Source: [Eubacterium] infirmum (GTDB lineage: Bacteria > Bacillota > Clostridia > Peptostreptococcales > Anaerovoracaceae). From it: 64,000 nucleotides of DNA. How positions within the stretch are numbered: the stretch's first letter is position 1; each line of letters starts with the position of its first letter. Below the pieces are notes generated by a model, which did no database searches, was not told the origin of the DNA, and was given only the letters and a program-made list of their open reading frames with translations. Shown one piece after another: positions 53,550 to 63,008 of this stretch. Both the position numbers and the translations under genes were made by a program. The stretch is from NCBI GenBank assembly GCA_900450455.1, contig UGGN01000001.1, forward strand, positions 1,426,001-1,490,000. Reading direction: 5' to 3'.

Positions 53550-55394
53550 ATGTCTAATCATATTGATGAATATAAACTACCGGAGGATATAAAATCTATG
53601 GACCAAAATTCCCTCGAGCTTTTAAGCACGGGAATAAGGGCATTTTTGATAGACACTATATCAAAGACAGGTGGACACCTCGCCTCAAATCTAGGTGTGG
53701 TTGAAATCAGCGTTGGATTACACAAGGTCTTTGACTTTCCAAAGGATAAACTCATATGGGATGTCGGACATCAGTCATACATTCACAAAATTTTGACAGG
53801 AAGAGCTGATAAGTTTGATACTCTTAGACAAAATGGCGGAATATCAGGCTTTCCTAAGCGTGTCGAAAGTAAATACGATGTCTATGATACAGGACATTCA
53901 AGCACGTCTATTTCAGCTGCAATGGGGCTTGCTGTAGCTAGAGATCTTAATAAGAGCGATGAGGAGGTTATCGCAGTAATCGGAGACGGTGCGATGACAG
54001 GCGGACCTTCATTTGAGGCACTTAATAACCTTGGAAGCTTAGGCTCCAAACTTATAATAGTCCTAAATGATAATGGAATGTCAATATCAGAGATAAACGG
54101 TGGCCTTTCCGAGCATTTGAGCAAACTAAGAACCTCTTCAGAATACCAGAATACAAAGAACAGCATTAAGAAAGCTATAACTAAAATTCCGGATCTTGGT
54201 AAGCCTTTAAGCAAAGGATTATCCAGATTCAAAAGAGCTGTAAAATATGCTATATTCTCAGGTGGTGTTATATTTGAAGAGCTTGGTATTACATATCTGG
54301 GACCTTTCGACGGTAACAATATGGCAGATGTTCTAAAAGGCCTAAATCAAGCAAAGAACGCTCCGGGACCTGTTTTAGTACATTTCATAACAAAAAAGGG
54401 TAAAGGATATAAGCAAGCGGAAAAAAATCCTGATAAATTCCATGGAATAGGAGCTTTTGACAAGGAAACCGGAGTTGCTCTGTCAAAGTCACAGATCAGT
54501 TACTCAGAGGTATTCGGCAAGAAAATGTTTGAGCTTGCCAATAAAAAAGAAAACCTCGTTGCACTTACCGCAGCAATGTGCACAGCAACCGGACTTGATC
54601 GTATGAAAGAAAAGTTTCCTGAGCGAGTATTTGATGTAGGTATAGCGGAAGCTCATGCCAATATCTTCGCTGCAGGCCTAGCTCTTGGGGGAATGCATCC
54701 TGTAGTTGCAATTTACTCATCATTTTTACAGAGAGCCTATGATGAAATAATAGAGGATGTCTGTTTGCAGAATATCCCGGTAACCATTGCCATAGATAGA
54801 GCAGGTATAGTCGGAGCAGATGGTGAGACACATCATGGTATCTTTGATTTATCATATCTGTTGCCGCTACCAAATATGACAGTACTTGCACCATGCGATG
54901 CAGGAGAGCTTGAGAAAATGCTGGAATTTGCAGTATCAAAGGACGCTCCCGTTGCCATAAGATATCCAAGAGGAAACGCTGATATGACAAAGCATTTCGA
55001 TGACAACGGAGAAATTAAAAACAATGTGGTTTCAGAAGGTAAGGATGTAAATATCATAGCTGTTGGAACTATGTTAAATACGGCTATTAAAGTTGCGGGA
55101 ATTCTTAAAGAGCAGGGGATAAAGGCTAAAGTATGCAGTGCCTCTGTGTTAAAGCCATTTGATGACAGCATCATCTCAGCAGACGATAAGCTTGTTGTCA
55201 CACTGGAGGACAATTTGATTCGCGGAGGTTTTGGCGAATATATTTCAGCTAGTTACCCAAATAAGGTTATTAATTTAGGATGGCCTGACAAGTTTATCGA
55301 GCACGGTGACTGTGAATATCTATATAAGAAATATGGACTGGATGCCGAGGCGATAGCAGAAAGGATAAGGCGAGAACTTGAAGGAAAGGCTTGA
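53550..55394 (+). CDS. dxs: 1-deoxy-D-xylulose-5-phosphate synthase
   Basis: 614 residues. Thiamine-diphosphate enzyme that condenses pyruvate and glyceraldehyde 3-phosphate, the entry to the MEP isoprenoid pathway. KTGGHLASNLGVVEI, WDVGHQSYIHKILTGR, the ThDP-binding VIGDGAMTGG followed by LNDNGMSIS, and DRAGIVGADGETHHGIFD are all intact. It precedes ispA's pathway step; its 3' end overlaps tlyA by 17 bases. Confidence 0.97.
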   Translation: MSNHIDEYKLPEDIKSMDQNSLELLSTGIRAFLIDTISKTGGHLASNLGVVEISVGLHKVFDFPKDKLIWDVGHQSYIHKILTGRADKFDTLRQNGGISGFPKRVESKYDVYDTGHSSTSISAAMGLAVARDLNKSDEEVIAVIGDGAMTGGPSFEALNNLGSLGSKLIIVLNDNGMSISEINGGLSEHLSKLRTSSEYQNTKNSIKKAITKIPDLGKPLSKGLSRFKRAVKYAIFSGGVIFEELGITYLGPFDGNNMADVLKGLNQAKNAPGPVLVHFITKKGKGYKQAEKNPDKFHGIGAFDKETGVALSKSQISYSEVFGKKMFELANKKENLVALTAAMCTATGLDRMKEKFPERVFDVGIAEAHANIFAAGLALGGMHPVVAIYSSFLQRAYDEIIEDVCLQNIPVTIAIDRAGIVGADGETHHGIFDLSYLLPLPNMTVLAPCDAGELEKMLEFAVSKDAPVAIRYPRGNADMTKHFDDNGEIKNNVVSEGKDVNIIAVGTMLNTAIKVAGILKEQGIKAKVCSASVLKPFDDSIISADDKLVVTLEDNLIRGGFGEYISASYPNKVINLGWPDKFIEHGDCEYLYKKYGLDAEAIAERIRRELEGKA

Positions 55395-56190
55395 TGTACT
55401 TCTTGTAAAGAAGGGATTCTATCCGTCAAGAGAAAAGGCAAAGAGCGCCATAATGGCAGGACTTGTATTCGTTGACGGTCAAATCAGCGACAAAGCCGGC
55501 ATGTCCATTAACATCGATTGCGATATCACAGTTAAGCAGGATATTTGCCCATATGTAAGCCGAGGCGGTCTTAAGCTCGAAAAGGCTATAGATTTATTTT
55601 GCATAGATTTAAAAGACAAGGTGTGCATGGATGTAGGCGCATCAACCGGTGGATTTACCGACTGTATGCTCATGAACGGAGCTGCAAAAGTATATGCTGT
55701 CGATGTAGGATACGGACAGCTTGCCTGGAAGCTCAGAAGTGATAGCAGAGTTATAAATATTGAGAAGTGCAATTTTAGGTATTTTGATCAATCTCAAGTC
55801 GATGAAGAAATTGATTTTATGAGCATGGATGTATCGTTTATTTCGCTTAAACTCATCTTTCCGATGGCTACAAAGCTCCTCAAGGACGGCGGTTCCATTC
55901 TATGTTTGGTTAAGCCGCAATTTGAAGCCGGAAGACAGCAGGTTGGAAAAAAAGGTATCGTGAGAGATATCAATGTTCACGTGGAAGTCATAGAAAAAGT
56001 AATTTCTTATGCACGAGAAAACGAACTAATTGCCAAAAACTTAACATTTTCACCAATTACAGGTGCAAAAGGCAATATAGAGTATCTTTTATATCTTAAC
56101 AAACAGAAAAATATAGGTTATAATATGTCATATAAGGACAGTTTTGATGTCGCTGAAGTAGTCCAAACCTCTCATGCAGAGTTGGTATAA
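55378..56190 (+). CDS. tlyA: TlyA family rRNA 2'-O-methyltransferase
   Basis: 270 residues. An N-terminal S4 RNA-binding domain (RLDVLLVKKGFYPSREKAKS) and an FtsJ-like methyltransferase domain with VCMDVGASTGGFTDC and the FMSMDVSFISL motif. Members methylate cytidines of 16S and sometimes 23S rRNA; which sites apply here is not known. The TTG at 55378 lies inside the dxs end, with AAGG seven bases before it; no ATG fits the conserved N-terminus. The nadK, argR and recN genes that often follow in Firmicutes are missing. Confidence 0.92.
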   Translation: MKERLDVLLVKKGFYPSREKAKSAIMAGLVFVDGQISDKAGMSINIDCDITVKQDICPYVSRGGLKLEKAIDLFCIDLKDKVCMDVGASTGGFTDCMLMNGAAKVYAVDVGYGQLAWKLRSDSRVINIEKCNFRYFDQSQVDEEIDFMSMDVSFISLKLIFPMATKLLKDGGSILCLVKPQFEAGRQQVGKKGIVRDINVHVEVIEKVISYARENELIAKNLTFSPITGAKGNIEYLLYLNKQKNIGYNMSYKDSFDVAEVVQTSHAELV

Positions 56191-56231
56191 ATTATCTTAT
56201 AATCTTATATTATAAAAAGGAGCTGTGAGTT

Positions 56232-57431
56232 ATGAAATTTTCTAACAGAGTGCAGGAGATGCAATTTTCACCAATAAGAAAATTCAATCCTGTTGCCGCT
56301 AAGGTAAAAGAGCAGGGCAAGAAAGTTTATCACTTTAACATCGGACAACCTGATGTTGCAACACCGGAATGCTTTATGCAGGCAATCAAAAGCTTTGATG
56401 AAGCGGTAATCAAGTACGCTGAATCAGGCGGATTGACTTCACTACAGGATTCCGTAATTGATTATTTCAAGCAGTACGACATGCATTATGACAGAAAAGA
56501 CATGATCGTTACAAACGGTGGTTCAGAAGCGCTAACAATGGCATTCCTTGCACTTGTTAACCCGGGTGAAGAAATTCTCATTGCAGAACCGTTCTACACA
56601 AACTACCATTCATTCTTGACAACAGCAGGTGGTAAGGTTGTACCTATCACAACAAAGGCTGAGAATGGATTCACCTATGCAACAAGAGAACAGATTGAAC
56701 CTTTGATTAACGAAAAGACGAGAGCAATCTGCTGTATCAGCCCAGGTAACCCAACAGGTAATGTTTTAACGTTGGACGAGATGAAACTAATCGGCGAAAT
56801 CGCTAAGGAGCACGACCTATTTATAATAGCAGACGAAGTATATAGAGAGTTTGCATACGATGATCGTGAAGTAACATCGTTCGGTATGCTTCCTGAGATT
56901 GCTGACAGAGTTATCATCATCGACTCAGTATCAAAGAGATTTTCTGCATGTGGAGCAAGAATCGGTCTACTTATCTCCAAGAACGAAGAGTTCATGAGCA
57001 ATGTAATGAAGATTGCACAGGCAAGACTTTGCGTTTCAACAGTAGATCAGGTTGGTTCAGCTGAGCTATTCAAGCTACCAATGTCATACTATGAAGAAGT
57101 TAAGGCTGAGTACTGCGGAAGAAGAGATGCTGCATACGAAGAGATTATGAAGATTCCGGGAGCTGTATGCCAGGTTCCGGGTGGAGCTTTCTACATGACA
57201 GTTAAGCTTCCTGTAGATGATGTTGAAGATTTCTTGATGTTCATGCTCGAAGAGTTCGAAGACAATGGTGAGACAACAATGTTTGCACCAGCTGAAGGAT
57301 TCTATGCTACACCGGGACTAGGTAAGGACGAAATCCGTATCGCTTATGTACTAAATAAGGACGATATGAGAAGAGGTGCTGAACTTATTAGGCTCGGTAT
57401 CGAAGCTTACAACAAAAAGCTTGGTAAATAA
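56232..57431 (+). CDS. PLP-dependent aminotransferase, aspartate aminotransferase-like (class I)
   Basis: 399 residues. SPGNPTGNVLT supplies the ring-contacting Asn, IIADEVYREF the PLP aspartate (D201), SVSKRFSACGARIG the Schiff-base lysine (K235), and DEIRIAYVL the carboxylate-binding arginine. The amino-acid preference is not certain; aspartate or an aromatic/branched substrate is possible. It has AAGGAGC before the ATG, a stable hairpin after the stop and strongly optimised codons, so it is probably a well-expressed single gene set between tlyA and mutS. AT-rich -10-like sequences lie in the 41-base gap upstream, but I cannot choose a promoter. Confidence 0.9.
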   Translation: MKFSNRVQEMQFSPIRKFNPVAAKVKEQGKKVYHFNIGQPDVATPECFMQAIKSFDEAVIKYAESGGLTSLQDSVIDYFKQYDMHYDRKDMIVTNGGSEALTMAFLALVNPGEEILIAEPFYTNYHSFLTTAGGKVVPITTKAENGFTYATREQIEPLINEKTRAICCISPGNPTGNVLTLDEMKLIGEIAKEHDLFIIADEVYREFAYDDREVTSFGMLPEIADRVIIIDSVSKRFSACGARIGLLISKNEEFMSNVMKIAQARLCVSTVDQVGSAELFKLPMSYYEEVKAEYCGRRDAAYEEIMKIPGAVCQVPGGAFYMTVKLPVDDVEDFLMFMLEEFEDNGETTMFAPAEGFYATPGLGKDEIRIAYVLNKDDMRRGAELIRLGIEAYNKKLGK

Positions 57432-57441
57432 CGATTACAGA

Positions 57442-57468
57442 GGGCAGCGAATCTTAGGTTCGCTGCCC
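57442..57468. terminator. Hairpin after the aminotransferase gene
   Basis: GGGCAGCGAA and TTCGCTGCCC form a perfect 10-bp stem with a 7-base loop. The following AATTTACTTATT is T-rich but not a clean T run, so termination may be partial. Confidence 0.6.
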
Positions 57469-57504
57469 AATTTACTTATTAGACTATTTTGAGAAAGGTA
57501 ATAT

Positions 57505-60108
57505 ATGCCGAAGAAACTATCTCCAATGATGGAGCAATATTTTCAAATAAAGGACAATTATCAGGACTGTATACTTTTTTATAGAGTTGGCGATTTTTAC
57601 GAGATTTTTTACGATGATGCTCTTGAGGCTTCAAGGGTGCTTGAGATTGCACTCACGGGCAAAAATTGCGGACAGGAAGAACGTGCTCCCATGTGTGGAG
57701 TTCCTTTTCATTCTGCGGAAACTTATATTCACAAACTAGTCGATAAAGGTTATAAAGTAGGTATTTGTGAGCAAGTAGAGGATCCGGCTACGGCAAAAGG
57801 TATTGTCAAGCGCGATGTTATTAAAATCATAACACCGGGAACTTTAACCTCGCAGATGATGCTAAATGAAAGTGAAAACAACTACCTGGCAGCTATATAC
57901 TGTGATAAGGCAGGTATCTCAATTTCCTATTGTGACATCTCAACAGGTGAGCTTAGGACAACTGAGATGACTGCGGGTAATGACATATATAACGACATGA
58001 TTAATGAAATCTGCCGTATAGGATGCAAGGAAATCATTGCAAATGAAGGATTTGAGGATATATTTTCAAAAGAAAAGCTAGCTGACGCAAGCGGTGCATA
58101 TGTGCAGATAAAATCCGATAAGTACTATTCATCAAAGGCTGCAAAGGACATCTTAGATGAACTTTTAGGCAAGGGGGCATTTCTAATTTCAGGAATAGAG
58201 GATAGATATCTCTGCCATAAAAATTTAGGAGCGCTCTTAAGTTATTTGATGGAAACACAAAGACAAGGCCTGAATCAGATAACCGGCTGTGTTTATTTCG
58301 AATTAAACGACCAAATGTCACTTGATAAGGCCAGTCTCCGAAATTTAGAGATAAGCGAAACTCTATACGACAAAAATATTAAAGGTTCATTGCTGGGTGT
58401 TTTAGATAAAACTAAGACAGCCATGGGTGCAAGGCTAATCAAAAAGATGCTTAGAGAGCCGCTAAACGATGCAGATAAAATCAACGATAGACTGGATGCC
58501 GTAGAGGAAATATACATAGACCCACTTCTCGAAAATGATTTAGTTGAGTCACTTAAGAAAATTTACGACTTTGAAAGACTTGCCGCAAGGATAGCTACCG
58601 GAACAGCAAATGGCAAGGATTTAATAGCACTTAGGAATTCGATAGCAGTTCTTCCAAATATTAAAGCTGATTTATCAAGTTCCGGATCGAAGCTGCTAAA
58701 AGATATACACGACGGAATTTCAAACCTAGATGATATAGCAGACTTAATAACGCAATCTATCTCCGAAAATGCAGGCTTTACTATCAAAGAAGGCGGACTT
58801 ATTATCGATGGTTTTTCAGAAGAACTGGATAAGCTCAAAGCTTCCATCAAAGATGCAAAGGCTTGGATAGCAGGACTGGAAGCACATGAGCGAGAAAGAA
58901 CAGGGATCAAAACTCTCAAAGTCGGCTATAACAAAGTCTTCGGTTACTACATCGATGTCACACGTGCAAATTCAAACCTAGTGCCGGAAGACTATATCCG
59001 TAAGCAAACTCTTGTAAATAACGAGAGATATATAACTCCGGAACTGAAGGAGACCGAAAACCTGGTTTTCAATGCCGAAACCAAGATAAATAAACTTGAA
59101 TATGAAATTTTTGTCTCTATCCGTACACAAATAGAAGCGAGAATTAAAGAAATACAAGACACATCAAAGGCGATTGCAATCTTGGATGTAATCTGCTCTT
59201 TCGCTGCTGTAAGCCGCAATTATGGCTACACAAAGCCTATTGTGGATAACAGCAAGGAACTCGTCATCGAAGCAGGCAGGCATCCGGTCGTAGAAAGAAT
59301 GGAAGGTGGCGAGCAGTTTGTATCAAATGAAACATACCTGAATGATACGGATTCCAGCCTAATGATTATCACAGGTCCTAATATGTCCGGTAAATCAACA
59401 TATATGAGACAGAATGCTTTGATAGTTTTGATGGCTCAGGCAGGATGCTTTGTTCCATGCGATAGGGCAAGAATAGGTGTTGTAGATAGAATATTTACCA
59501 GAATCGGAGCATCTGACAACCTCTCAGGAGGTCAGTCTACATTCTTTGTTGAGATGAGTGAACTATCATATATTCTCAACTGTGCAAGTGATAGAAGTCT
59601 TATAATCCTTGATGAGATAGGTAGGGGAACAAGCACCTATGACGGACTTTCCATCGCTTGGTCTTGCGTAGAGTATCTCTGCAATAAGAACACCCATATA
59701 CGCACGCTCTTTGCAACTCACTACCATGAGCTTACGGCCCTTGAGTCACAAATAGACGGCGTTAAAAATCTCAACGTTGATGTAGCTGAAGATGACGGAG
59801 ATATCGTATTCTTACATAAGATAGTACCGGGTGCAGCAAGCCGAAGCTATGGAATCCATGTAGCAAAGCTGGCAGGAGTCCCAAAGGTTCTTCTGGACAA
59901 TGCCGAAAACAAGCTGGCAGAACTGGAAGAATCAGGCAGCGAAATAAATATATCAGCTGATTCTTCTGTTAGTGAAGATCAGCTATCACTCTTTATGCCC
60001 GGACCATACGATGAACTGGCACAGAAGATTAAAGATATTGATATTATGAATTTGACACCGGCAAGAGCTATAGAAATTATTATGAAACTAAAGGAGTCAA
60101 TCAGCTAA
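57505..60108 (+). CDS. mutS: DNA mismatch repair protein MutS
   Basis: 867 residues. Mismatch-sensing domain I with YRVGDFYEIFYDDA (the F-x-E wedge appears as FYEIF), the lever/clamp domains, and the ATPase with Walker A ITGPNMSGKSTYMRQ, LSGGQSTFFVEM and Walker B ILDEIGRGTSTYDGLS. The full-length C-terminus with a helix-turn-helix-like end is present. It recognises mispairs and recruits MutL, encoded 44 bases downstream. Confidence 0.97.
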   Translation: MPKKLSPMMEQYFQIKDNYQDCILFYRVGDFYEIFYDDALEASRVLEIALTGKNCGQEERAPMCGVPFHSAETYIHKLVDKGYKVGICEQVEDPATAKGIVKRDVIKIITPGTLTSQMMLNESENNYLAAIYCDKAGISISYCDISTGELRTTEMTAGNDIYNDMINEICRIGCKEIIANEGFEDIFSKEKLADASGAYVQIKSDKYYSSKAAKDILDELLGKGAFLISGIEDRYLCHKNLGALLSYLMETQRQGLNQITGCVYFELNDQMSLDKASLRNLEISETLYDKNIKGSLLGVLDKTKTAMGARLIKKMLREPLNDADKINDRLDAVEEIYIDPLLENDLVESLKKIYDFERLAARIATGTANGKDLIALRNSIAVLPNIKADLSSSGSKLLKDIHDGISNLDDIADLITQSISENAGFTIKEGGLIIDGFSEELDKLKASIKDAKAWIAGLEAHERERTGIKTLKVGYNKVFGYYIDVTRANSNLVPEDYIRKQTLVNNERYITPELKETENLVFNAETKINKLEYEIFVSIRTQIEARIKEIQDTSKAIAILDVICSFAAVSRNYGYTKPIVDNSKELVIEAGRHPVVERMEGGEQFVSNETYLNDTDSSLMIITGPNMSGKSTYMRQNALIVLMAQAGCFVPCDRARIGVVDRIFTRIGASDNLSGGQSTFFVEMSELSYILNCASDRSLIILDEIGRGTSTYDGLSIAWSCVEYLCNKNTHIRTLFATHYHELTALESQIDGVKNLNVDVAEDDGDIVFLHKIVPGAASRSYGIHVAKLAGVPKVLLDNAENKLAELEESGSEINISADSSVSEDQLSLFMPGPYDELAQKIKDIDIMNLTPARAIEIIMKLKESIS

Positions 60109-60152
60109 TATATCTATTTTATTGATAAGATTAAGTAAATTCAGAGGCGAAT

Positions 60153-62072
60153 ATGATAAATATACTCACTAAAAATGTTGCCGATAAGATAGCGGCAGGC
60201 GAGGTTGTAGATAGGCCGGTCTCCATAATCAAAGAGCTCACCGAAAACTCCATAGACGCTGGTGCCTCTTCAATTACTGTAGAAATACGAAGCGGTGGCA
60301 AGGAATACATAAGAGTTACAGATAACGGCTCAGGAATTGATTTTGAAGATACCGAAAGAGCGTTTCTCAGACATGCGACCAGCAAAATATGTACAGCTGA
60401 CGATCTAAGACACATAGAAACTCTTGGATTTAGGGGCGAAGCACTCGCCAGCATAGCAGCCGTTACAAGAACTGAAATGCTCACAAAAACTAAGGAGTCC
60501 AAAGCTGGAACAAAGGTCATTATCCACGGTGGAGAGATTGTGACAAGAACTGCTGTAGGTTGCCCTGAAGGCACCAGCATAGTTGTAACTGATTTGTTCT
60601 ATAATACACCGGCAAGAGCCAAGTTTATGAAGAGCGAATCTGCTGAAACTTCACTGATAATAGACCTTATATCAAGGATGGCTCTTACACGCCCGGAAAT
60701 ACGCTTTAACTTGATTAATAACGGAAAGTCTATATTTGTATCACCAGGACTTGGTGAAAGGCTTAAAACGATTATTTCAGTCTATAAGGAGAGAGATTTC
60801 AAAGATCTGCTTGAACTACACTTTAAGAGAGATGGAATTTCTGTTGAAGGGTATATTTCAAGACCTTCACTGTCAAAGAACAACAGAAGAAGTCAGTTTT
60901 TCTTTGTAAACGGAAGAGTTGTAAAGAGCAATACGATAGAAAAGGGGCTTAGTGCAGGATATAAGGAAAGACTATTTGAAGGCCGGTATCCGGTAGCATT
61001 CATATTCGTTTACGTTGATCCTGAAAAGCTTGATGTAAACATACATCCTAATAAGAAGGAAGTTAGATTTGACGATGAAGTGGCTGCCAGCAGTGCAGTC
61101 TGCGAAGCCGTTATTCATGCGCTTGCCAGTAGTCAAGCTATGAGTGAGCCAAAGGACAGTATTGCCAAGTTGGCAGATAAAAAGATAACTACACCTGAAG
61201 CAGACTTTAAGGTAAGTCAAAAGGAACTGAAAAAGGAAGATGAGTCTGAACAAATAAACATAAGAAGTTTATTGAAAACCAAAAGAAATTTTGAATCGGA
61301 ATTTATTATTCCAAACGGGCTTTCTGATGCAGTTATGAAAGATGGTGCAGACGATTATCAAAAGAAAATTGATGCTGAATCCCTTATTTCATCTGAAGCG
61401 AAACCTGTCGTAACTGATATAAATGCCTCTTCAGATAGTTCAAATATATGCTTTGGAAAGCCTGATTTAAACTATAGTGCACAGGTAGCTTTTGATTTTG
61501 ATAATTTAAAGCTTGGAGATATATTCTTCGGAACATATATCAGTGCAAGCGATGACGAAAACTTCTATTTAATTGATCAACATGCTGCACATGAGCGTGT
61601 AAACTACGAGAAATTTATCAATGCATATTTTAGTAGCGAAAAGAACAGTCAAGTTCTGTTACTTCCATTTACCTTTGATGTGCCGAATATTTTAACGACG
61701 GACGATGAAGAATGGCTAAACACTCTTAATGCTATGGGTTATCATATCGAAAGCTTTGGTGAAAACACCTACATAGTAAAAGAAATACCTGAATTTGTAA
61801 CCATTCCGGAGGCGGAAGGATTTGTTAACGATTTCATAGACAGTTTTGCCGAAGGAGTAAAGCTCAATAACAAGATTGTAATAGATAAGCTTATTACAAA
61901 ATCATGCAAGAGTGCAATCAAGGCACACGATATGATTTCGGAAGAGGAGGCTGAGGAGTTACTTAAAATGCTCAAACAGTGTCGCAATCCATTTTCATGC
62001 CCACACGGAAGACCGACCTTTGTTAGGTTCAGCATAAGAGAAATAGAACGCATGTTTAAGAGAATAGTTTAA
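60153..62072 (+). CDS. mutL: DNA mismatch repair protein MutL with endonuclease motif
   Basis: 639 residues. GHKL ATPase N-terminus: IAAGEVVDRPVSIIKEL, ENSIDAGAS, DNGSGID, TLGFRGEALASI. After a variable linker (~330-440) the C-terminal domain has DQHAAHERVNYE, the D-Q-H-A-x2-E-x4-E metal motif of nicking MutL proteins, and CPHGRPTFVRF. This matches bacteria without MutH, where MutL itself cuts the new strand. Confidence 0.97.
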   Translation: MINILTKNVADKIAAGEVVDRPVSIIKELTENSIDAGASSITVEIRSGGKEYIRVTDNGSGIDFEDTERAFLRHATSKICTADDLRHIETLGFRGEALASIAAVTRTEMLTKTKESKAGTKVIIHGGEIVTRTAVGCPEGTSIVVTDLFYNTPARAKFMKSESAETSLIIDLISRMALTRPEIRFNLINNGKSIFVSPGLGERLKTIISVYKERDFKDLLELHFKRDGISVEGYISRPSLSKNNRRSQFFFVNGRVVKSNTIEKGLSAGYKERLFEGRYPVAFIFVYVDPEKLDVNIHPNKKEVRFDDEVAASSAVCEAVIHALASSQAMSEPKDSIAKLADKKITTPEADFKVSQKELKKEDESEQINIRSLLKTKRNFESEFIIPNGLSDAVMKDGADDYQKKIDAESLISSEAKPVVTDINASSDSSNICFGKPDLNYSAQVAFDFDNLKLGDIFFGTYISASDDENFYLIDQHAAHERVNYEKFINAYFSSEKNSQVLLLPFTFDVPNILTTDDEEWLNTLNAMGYHIESFGENTYIVKEIPEFVTIPEAEGFVNDFIDSFAEGVKLNNKIVIDKLITKSCKSAIKAHDMISEEEAEELLKMLKQCRNPFSCPHGRPTFVRFSIREIERMFKRIV

Positions 62073-62081
62073 CGGGGAAAT

Positions 62082-63008
62082 ATGAATAAATTAGTCGCAA
62101 TTTGTGGACCGACGGCAGTTGGAAAAACAGCATATTCGATAGAAATTGCAAAGAGATTTGATGGCGAGATTGTTTCATGTGACTCAATGCAGCTATATAA
62201 ATACATGGATATCGGTAGCGCAAAGCCTAGCCTAGATGAACTCAAGCAAGTGAAACATCATCTTATAGGTGTCGTTGAGCCTAGCGAGAATTTCAGTGTA
62301 GCAAAGTATAAAGAGCTTGCAAGCGCATCTATAGACGATATTCTAAGCAGAGGCAGGCTTCCCATCATTGCAGGCGGAACGGGACTATATCTTGACGCAT
62401 TGATGTTTGACCTTGATTTCGCTGCTGCACCAAGCGATGACAGTCTCAGAGATGAGCTATATAAAATTGCAGAAGAAAAGGGTAATCTGGAGCTTCATTC
62501 AATTTTACATGAATGTGATCCTGATTCGGCACAGCGTATACATCCTAATAATGTACGAAGGGTGGTAAGGGCTATAGAAAGCGCTAAATCTGGCACTAAG
62601 CTTAAAAATTTTGCTAAGGACCTAAGTCTAAATGATAAATACGAATTCATCCTTGTCGGACTTAGAAGGGATAGGGAAGAACTTTATGACCGCATAAACA
62701 GAAGAGTAGATATACTAGTGGAAGAAGGACTGTTTGACGAAGTTGAGATGCTTCGTGAAATGGGCCTTTCAGAGTCAGATATATCTATGAAAGGTATAGG
62801 TTATAAGGAAGTTTTAGCTTATTTTGATGGGGAATACGATTTAGAGACAGCAATAGATACAATCAAAAAGAATACACGCCATTTCGCCAAAAGGCAGATT
62901 ACGTGGCTTAAGCGCTACGATGATATGAAGTGGTTTGACCTATCAGAATCAAAGGATGACAAGGATTCTATCAGGGAGATAATTACATGGCTGGGAAAAA
63001 ACTTATAA
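62082..63008 (+). CDS. miaA: tRNA dimethylallyltransferase
   Basis: 308 residues. It adds the dimethylallyl group to A37 of tRNAs reading UNN codons, such as the tRNA-Leu(CAA) in this window. P-loop CGPTAVGKTAYS, VSCDSMQLYKYMDIGSAKPS, IAGGTGLYLDAL and the C-terminal FAKRQITWLKR are present. It uses DMAPP from the MEP pathway, to which dxs in this window belongs. It overlaps the recombinase gene by 22 bases. The hfq gene often found after miaA is not there. Confidence 0.96.
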   Translation: MNKLVAICGPTAVGKTAYSIEIAKRFDGEIVSCDSMQLYKYMDIGSAKPSLDELKQVKHHLIGVVEPSENFSVAKYKELASASIDDILSRGRLPIIAGGTGLYLDALMFDLDFAAAPSDDSLRDELYKIAEEKGNLELHSILHECDPDSAQRIHPNNVRRVVRAIESAKSGTKLKNFAKDLSLNDKYEFILVGLRRDREELYDRINRRVDILVEEGLFDEVEMLREMGLSESDISMKGIGYKEVLAYFDGEYDLETAIDTIKKNTRHFAKRQITWLKRYDDMKWFDLSESKDDKDSIREIITWLGKNL